Positions 16,013 through 18,706 of a stretch of DNA of 18,706 nucleotides are shown piece by piece; position 1 is the stretch's first letter, and each line of letters opens with the position of its first letter. The notes below the pieces were generated by a model. It did not search any database, was not told the origin of the DNA, and saw only the letters and a list, made by a program, of their open reading frames with translations. The position numbers and the translations under genes are program-made. This DNA is from Legionellales bacterium UBA5158 (GTDB taxonomy: Bacteria; Pseudomonadota; Gammaproteobacteria; DSM-16500): contig DHXK01000037.1 of NCBI GenBank assembly GCA_002413665.1, positions 30,761-49,466 on the forward strand, in the 5' to 3' direction.

Positions 16013-16072
16013 TTAGTCAGTGGATAGGCCTTGGTTTGAAATAAAAAAACTCACGCAGAAAAATGAGTGAAT
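15941..16072. repeat. Tandem partial duplication of the prmA 3' end
   Basis: A 44-nt stretch inside the prmA 3' end (15941-15984) recurs at 16029-16072, offset by 88 nt with no gaps. The copies match at 36 of 44 positions, and all eight differences are transitions. The first copy encodes PWFKMEKPTQKNEW; the second, read in its own matching frame, gives PWFEIKKLTQKNE and then a stop where TGG became TGA. So the second copy looks like a remnant of prmA coding DNA left outside the gene. Confidence 0.8.
16043..16068 (-). terminator. Possible terminator for the cyclase operon
   Basis: Read on the minus strand: ACTCA (16068-16064), a 10-nt loop, TGAGT (16053-16049), then six more T (16048-16043). 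The stem is only 5 bp but the T-run is good. It lies 38 nt after the stop of the 115-aa gene and falls inside the duplicated prmA fragment. The equivalent stretch in the prmA copy forms the same stem with one wobble. Confidence 0.4.
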
Positions 16073-16105
16073 TAAATTGAAAGGGATAAGAAAATAATTA
16101 TGATA

Positions 16106-16453
16106 CTAAGGCCGACCTAGACCTAAGTTATTTTTTTTTTCATTTATTTCTGCTGCTATTGTTTCAAACGCTTTTTCTGCATCTTGTTTTTCAGTAGCAG
16201 TCAAAGATTGCTGTAATAAAAAAGCCTTTGCTTTTCCCAACTCTACTTCATATAGGTTACTTAAGTGATTGTGCTCTTCAGGCGTTTCCTTTGTCAAAAA
16301 CTGCTGCGTCTTAGGATTTGTAAGTGCACCATATAACGCACTTCTTTTGCGGAACTCATCAATCTGAGATTTTTCATATTTATAATTTACTAAAATTAAA
16401 TAAATCACATCCTGTGGTGGATTTGACAGTGTTGTCGATGGTTTTGAAAACAT
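16106..16453 (-). CDS. Unrecognised 115-aa protein downstream of the cyclase gene
   Basis: No family recognised. The ATG at 16453 has an excellent AGGAGG about 6 nt upstream, which fixes the start; an open frame extends upstream to 16549 but runs through the acidic repeat of the preceding gene on another frame. The protein is soluble, with likely helices at about 29-45 (EKSQIDEFRKRSALYG) and 60-105, rich in Lys/Glu/Gln and ending NNLGLGRP. It begins 13 nt after the 680-aa gene stop, so the two are almost certainly one transcript. Small size and linkage would allow a chaperone or regulator of the cyclase, or a second effector, but nothing in the sequence decides this. A run of ten A lies in its last codons (16131-16140). 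Confidence 0.75.
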   Translation of the reverse strand: MFSKPSTTLSNPPQDVIYLILVNYKYEKSQIDEFRKRSALYGALTNPKTQQFLTKETPEEHNHLSNLYEVELGKAKAFLLQQSLTATEKQDAEKAFETIAAEINEKKNNLGLGRP

Positions 16454-16466
16454 AACTTTCCTCCTC

Positions 16467-18509
16467 TTAGCGTGGTCCAGGTCTGCTTGTATTATCAACT
16501 TCTTCTTCAACTTCTGCTTCTTCTTCTTCTTCTGATGAATGACTTTCATTTACAGCAGACAAATGTATTGTCACACCCTTCGCTGAATCTGCCGATAAGT
16601 TTTCCTCACTTAAACGACGATCAATATGCAATATTACGTCATCTACTTCATGACGAGAAGACTCTCTATGGAGACTACCTTGCCTAGCAACATCCTCAGG
16701 TATAACACTTCCTCGGCGGTCAGACGGAGCCATCCCATCCTTCCCTAATAAGTAGTCCATACATTTTTCCACAGTATCAGGGAAGCCTGGAAAAATCTTC
16801 TTTTGGTAGTCTATATAACTTTTTATTGTTGCTTCGTTTATTATATCAGATTGCCCTAATTGGATTTGTTTTTCCACTACCGGCGCCCAGTGTTCCATTT
16901 TCCAGCCAGGGTGCACCATCACGAACTGATTCTCTAAATACTCGATATCTTTATTTAAAACAAAACTAACAAGCTCCTCTTCTGTTTCGGTCAAATATTC
17001 TTGCCCTTCATGCACATGAAGCATTTCCCCATCCAAATCTGAAGGATCACCAGGGTTATTGGTTTCTGGACCATGTTGTAAAAGAAAAGCGGCATAAGGC
17101 ATAGATTTAATAAATTCATCATTTATTACTTTATTCGATAACAACTCAAATGGTGAAATGATACCCGCCGTTGCTGCATAATCAGCTATCTTTTTATACT
17201 CCTCTTCCCACTTTGCACTATTACGATCAATCTTTGTCTGAGACAATATAGATTTTAATTCTATATAATTTTCAATTAATGCTTGTAACTGAGATGGAAG
17301 CCCAGCATTATATTTCACATTTGCCATCGCTTTACATCTACGAACAATCTCTACTGGAGGAGCTACCCATAATTTATCTGCATCACCTGTGATAGGCCTA
17401 AGCTTTTCAATTGGTTCCATTGAAGATTCCATATGATTGATCCCGACACCGCGCTGAGCAGCAACATAAAGCGGATTGAAATTATCACTTCCTGGAAGTT
17501 TGTAATCCATTGAAAATGCTTGTTTGTCATATTTTTCAAGTGCAGCTTGAGTTATACCAAGACTTGCCAGCATGCCCCCTGGATCTCTATCGACTTCAGG
17601 CCTTAACTCTTTAGCTTTTTCAAGACTAATGACAGCTGGTTTAAACTCTTCTGCTAAATTTATTCTAATACATATTTGGTTTTTATCTACGAGCCCTTTA
17701 CCGTGCTCCCTATCGTAGTCAGTATATTTAGTTGTGTCTGGCAATAATGATTTAAATTCTAAAAAATCACCATTTCTAACTATTTCATATTTCCCTGCTT
17801 TGGCGTCGGTCAAAATGGACCTTAAACTTGTTTGTGAATGGAAGGCATTTTTTTCAGGGTTAGAACCTCCGAACTCTGGAGGCACATCCTTACTTCCTGA
17901 ACGTCCAAACGTTGCTTGATCAATAGGTATCCAGCCAGCAACACAGGGTAACCCCTGTTGATCTGAAGAGGTCTTGGTTTTTACAGCCATTGGTTTAGGC
18001 GCAACTTCACAAGGAGCATCTATGTTAGGGGCCTGGCCTGCGCGAAGTGCAATACTACAATGTATTTCTTTAGTTTTGCTTACTAGCGCCGCAACAAATG
18101 GAGTAGCAAATCCTGATTCAGCTATTGCTTGCTTACCATGCTTTATTACTTTTGCTTTTACAGCCTGCTTAGTCCTACCTGTTTTAGCTCCAGTAGGGTT
18201 AATTACAGCACTTCGTCGCGCATAAGGAGAGCGCATTGGGGGCGGAGTGGGAGTATACACTGGAGGTCGAGGGGCGCGAGTGTGCATTATAGATGGCCTA
18301 GCCATTATAGCTGCTTTCAATTGTGCTTCTTTTATAGCTTCACTACTTACGACACTCGGTTGTTTTGGCGCAACAGGTGTTGATGTTGATTTTGCCACTG
18401 ATGCTTGTTTTTTTTGCTCTTCAGAAAAACGCCTCATATCCTCAAACTTTTTCTGTTCAAGTAGTTCTAACCTTATTTCATCAGCTCGTATTTTTCTAGC
18501 ATCAGTCAT
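16467..18509 (-). CDS. Edema factor/CyaA/ExoY-type nucleotidyl cyclase, putative effector
   Basis: Predicted toxin-class (class II) nucleotidyl cyclase, expected to make cAMP or another cyclic nucleotide in a host cell after activation by a host protein. Residue numbers use the ATG at 18509 (GGGTG 5 nt upstream; a GTG at 18521 is less likely). Catalytic signatures in family order: Arg156 (CSIALR, as EF LFRPVN); Lys172 and Lys179 seven apart, then TSSD and CVAGWIPIDQ, matching EF Lys346/Lys353 with GKSSDW and VAGYIPFDQ; Asp376-x-Asp378 in RPITGDADKLWVAPP, matching the EF metal pair in PLTADYDLFALAP; and His479/Asn485 in LLQHGPETNNP, matching HGTEQDN. The base His351 of EF is Lys177 here, as I recall for ExoY. 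A charged, helical, Pro-rich N-terminus (1-130; TPTPPP) precedes the domain. The C-terminus is Glu-rich (660-670) then RPGPR, resembling a Dot/Icm E-block. No signal peptide. Substrate, activator and export route are inferred or unknown. Confidence 0.85.
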   Translation of the reverse strand: MTDARKIRADEIRLELLEQKKFEDMRRFSEEQKKQASVAKSTSTPVAPKQPSVVSSEAIKEAQLKAAIMARPSIMHTRAPRPPVYTPTPPPMRSPYARRSAVINPTGAKTGRTKQAVKAKVIKHGKQAIAESGFATPFVAALVSKTKEIHCSIALRAGQAPNIDAPCEVAPKPMAVKTKTSSDQQGLPCVAGWIPIDQATFGRSGSKDVPPEFGGSNPEKNAFHSQTSLRSILTDAKAGKYEIVRNGDFLEFKSLLPDTTKYTDYDREHGKGLVDKNQICIRINLAEEFKPAVISLEKAKELRPEVDRDPGGMLASLGITQAALEKYDKQAFSMDYKLPGSDNFNPLYVAAQRGVGINHMESSMEPIEKLRPITGDADKLWVAPPVEIVRRCKAMANVKYNAGLPSQLQALIENYIELKSILSQTKIDRNSAKWEEEYKKIADYAATAGIISPFELLSNKVINDEFIKSMPYAAFLLQHGPETNNPGDPSDLDGEMLHVHEGQEYLTETEEELVSFVLNKDIEYLENQFVMVHPGWKMEHWAPVVEKQIQLGQSDIINEATIKSYIDYQKKIFPGFPDTVEKCMDYLLGKDGMAPSDRRGSVIPEDVARQGSLHRESSRHEVDDVILHIDRRLSEENLSADSAKGVTIHLSAVNESHSSEEEEEAEVEEEVDNTSRPGPR

Positions 18510-18548
18510 ATAAACACCCACAATCTAATGCAACCCTGTACTGATTAA

Positions 18549-18554
18549 ATTATA
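18549..18554 (-). promoter_or_regulatory. Candidate -10 box for the cyclase operon
   Basis: Reads TATAAT on the minus strand, 39 nt upstream of the ATG at 18509; no consensus -35 is present at 17 nt. Further upstream (about 18612-18632) an AT-rich stretch holds two TTAAT units in direct order on the minus strand. I see no gene in 18522-18706. Confidence 0.45.
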
Positions 18555-18706
18555 GCAACGATTCTGCTTTTTTCTAGACATGCCAAAAATAAAAAAATAT
18601 ATATAACCTGCTGATTAATAATAATTAATTTATTTCGCAAGCAATTTTTTTGTAAAAAAATTATGCAATTAAATTCGATATTAAAGCATTTAGCATTCCA
18701 TCTCTT

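Noticed and set aside
16454..16549. N-terminal extension of the 115-aa gene beginning MKVIHQ with poly-Lys
   Set aside because: It is an out-of-frame reading of the Glu codons of the cyclase tail, and the AGGAGG site right before 16453 marks the real start.
16472..16687. Plus-strand open frame with a leucine-rich run opposite the cyclase 3' end
   Set aside because: The leucines come from the antisense of the Glu-rich codons of the cyclase tail; there is no ribosome binding site or family pattern.
1..18706. CRISPR array, tRNA, rRNA, integrase or transposase
   Set aside because: No regularly spaced repeats, cloverleaf-like segments, rRNA-like stretches, or recombinase motifs were seen on either strand.

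Overview
The window looks like chromosome of an AT-rich gammaproteobacterium, most plausibly from the order Legionellales (Legionella/Coxiella/Berkiella-like). The reasons are the gammaproteobacterial housekeeping blocks (aroQ-accB-accC-prmA, hemB, rsmJ), a type II secretion pseudopilin cluster, and large unrecognised or effector-like proteins between housekeeping genes. The placement is inference; no rRNA gene or other decisive marker is present.

Layout. Positions 1-257 hold dispersed-repeat-like DNA, including a long inverted repeat, ahead of a 496-aa protein of unknown function (282-1772). A decayed SulP anion transporter with its STAS domain still readable (1744-2762, minus) converges on that gene. 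Next come three unrecognised minus-strand genes in a row (72, 60 and 258 aa; 2817-4060). From 4246 to 8748 runs a tightly coupled plus-strand type II secretion operon, gspG-H-I-J-K-L-M, with genes overlapping by 1-17 nt or abutting. Converging on it from the minus strand is hemB, then gspC, then a small Sel1-repeat lipoprotein gene (10618 down to 8767). Divergent from hemB are rsmJ and a DedA-family gene (10728-12147). A minus-strand secreted protein (12204-12638) is followed by the plus-strand block aroQ-accB-accC-prmA (12830-16012), which supplies shikimate-pathway, fatty-acid and ribosomal-protein methylation enzymes.

The most interesting part is the last 2.6 kb, on the minus strand. A 680-aa protein (16467-18509) has, in correct order, the catalytic signatures of the edema factor / CyaA / ExoY class of toxin nucleotidyl cyclases: an Arg followed by two Lys seven residues apart in a K-x6-K-x-S-S-D context, an Asp-x-Asp metal pair followed by APP, and an HGxExxN motif. 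It also has a long Pro-rich N-terminal extension and an acidic Glu-rich C-terminus resembling the E-block of Dot/Icm substrates. I read it as a host-activated cyclic-nucleotide effector. A 115-aa gene follows 13 nt downstream behind a strong ribosome binding site.

Between prmA and this pair lies a decayed 44-nt copy of the prmA 3' end, 88 nt away, which differs from the original only by transitions. It forms a terminator-like hairpin facing the cyclase operon. T2SS components D, E, F and the prepilin peptidase are not in the window. No tRNA, rRNA, CRISPR array, transposase or integrase was found.
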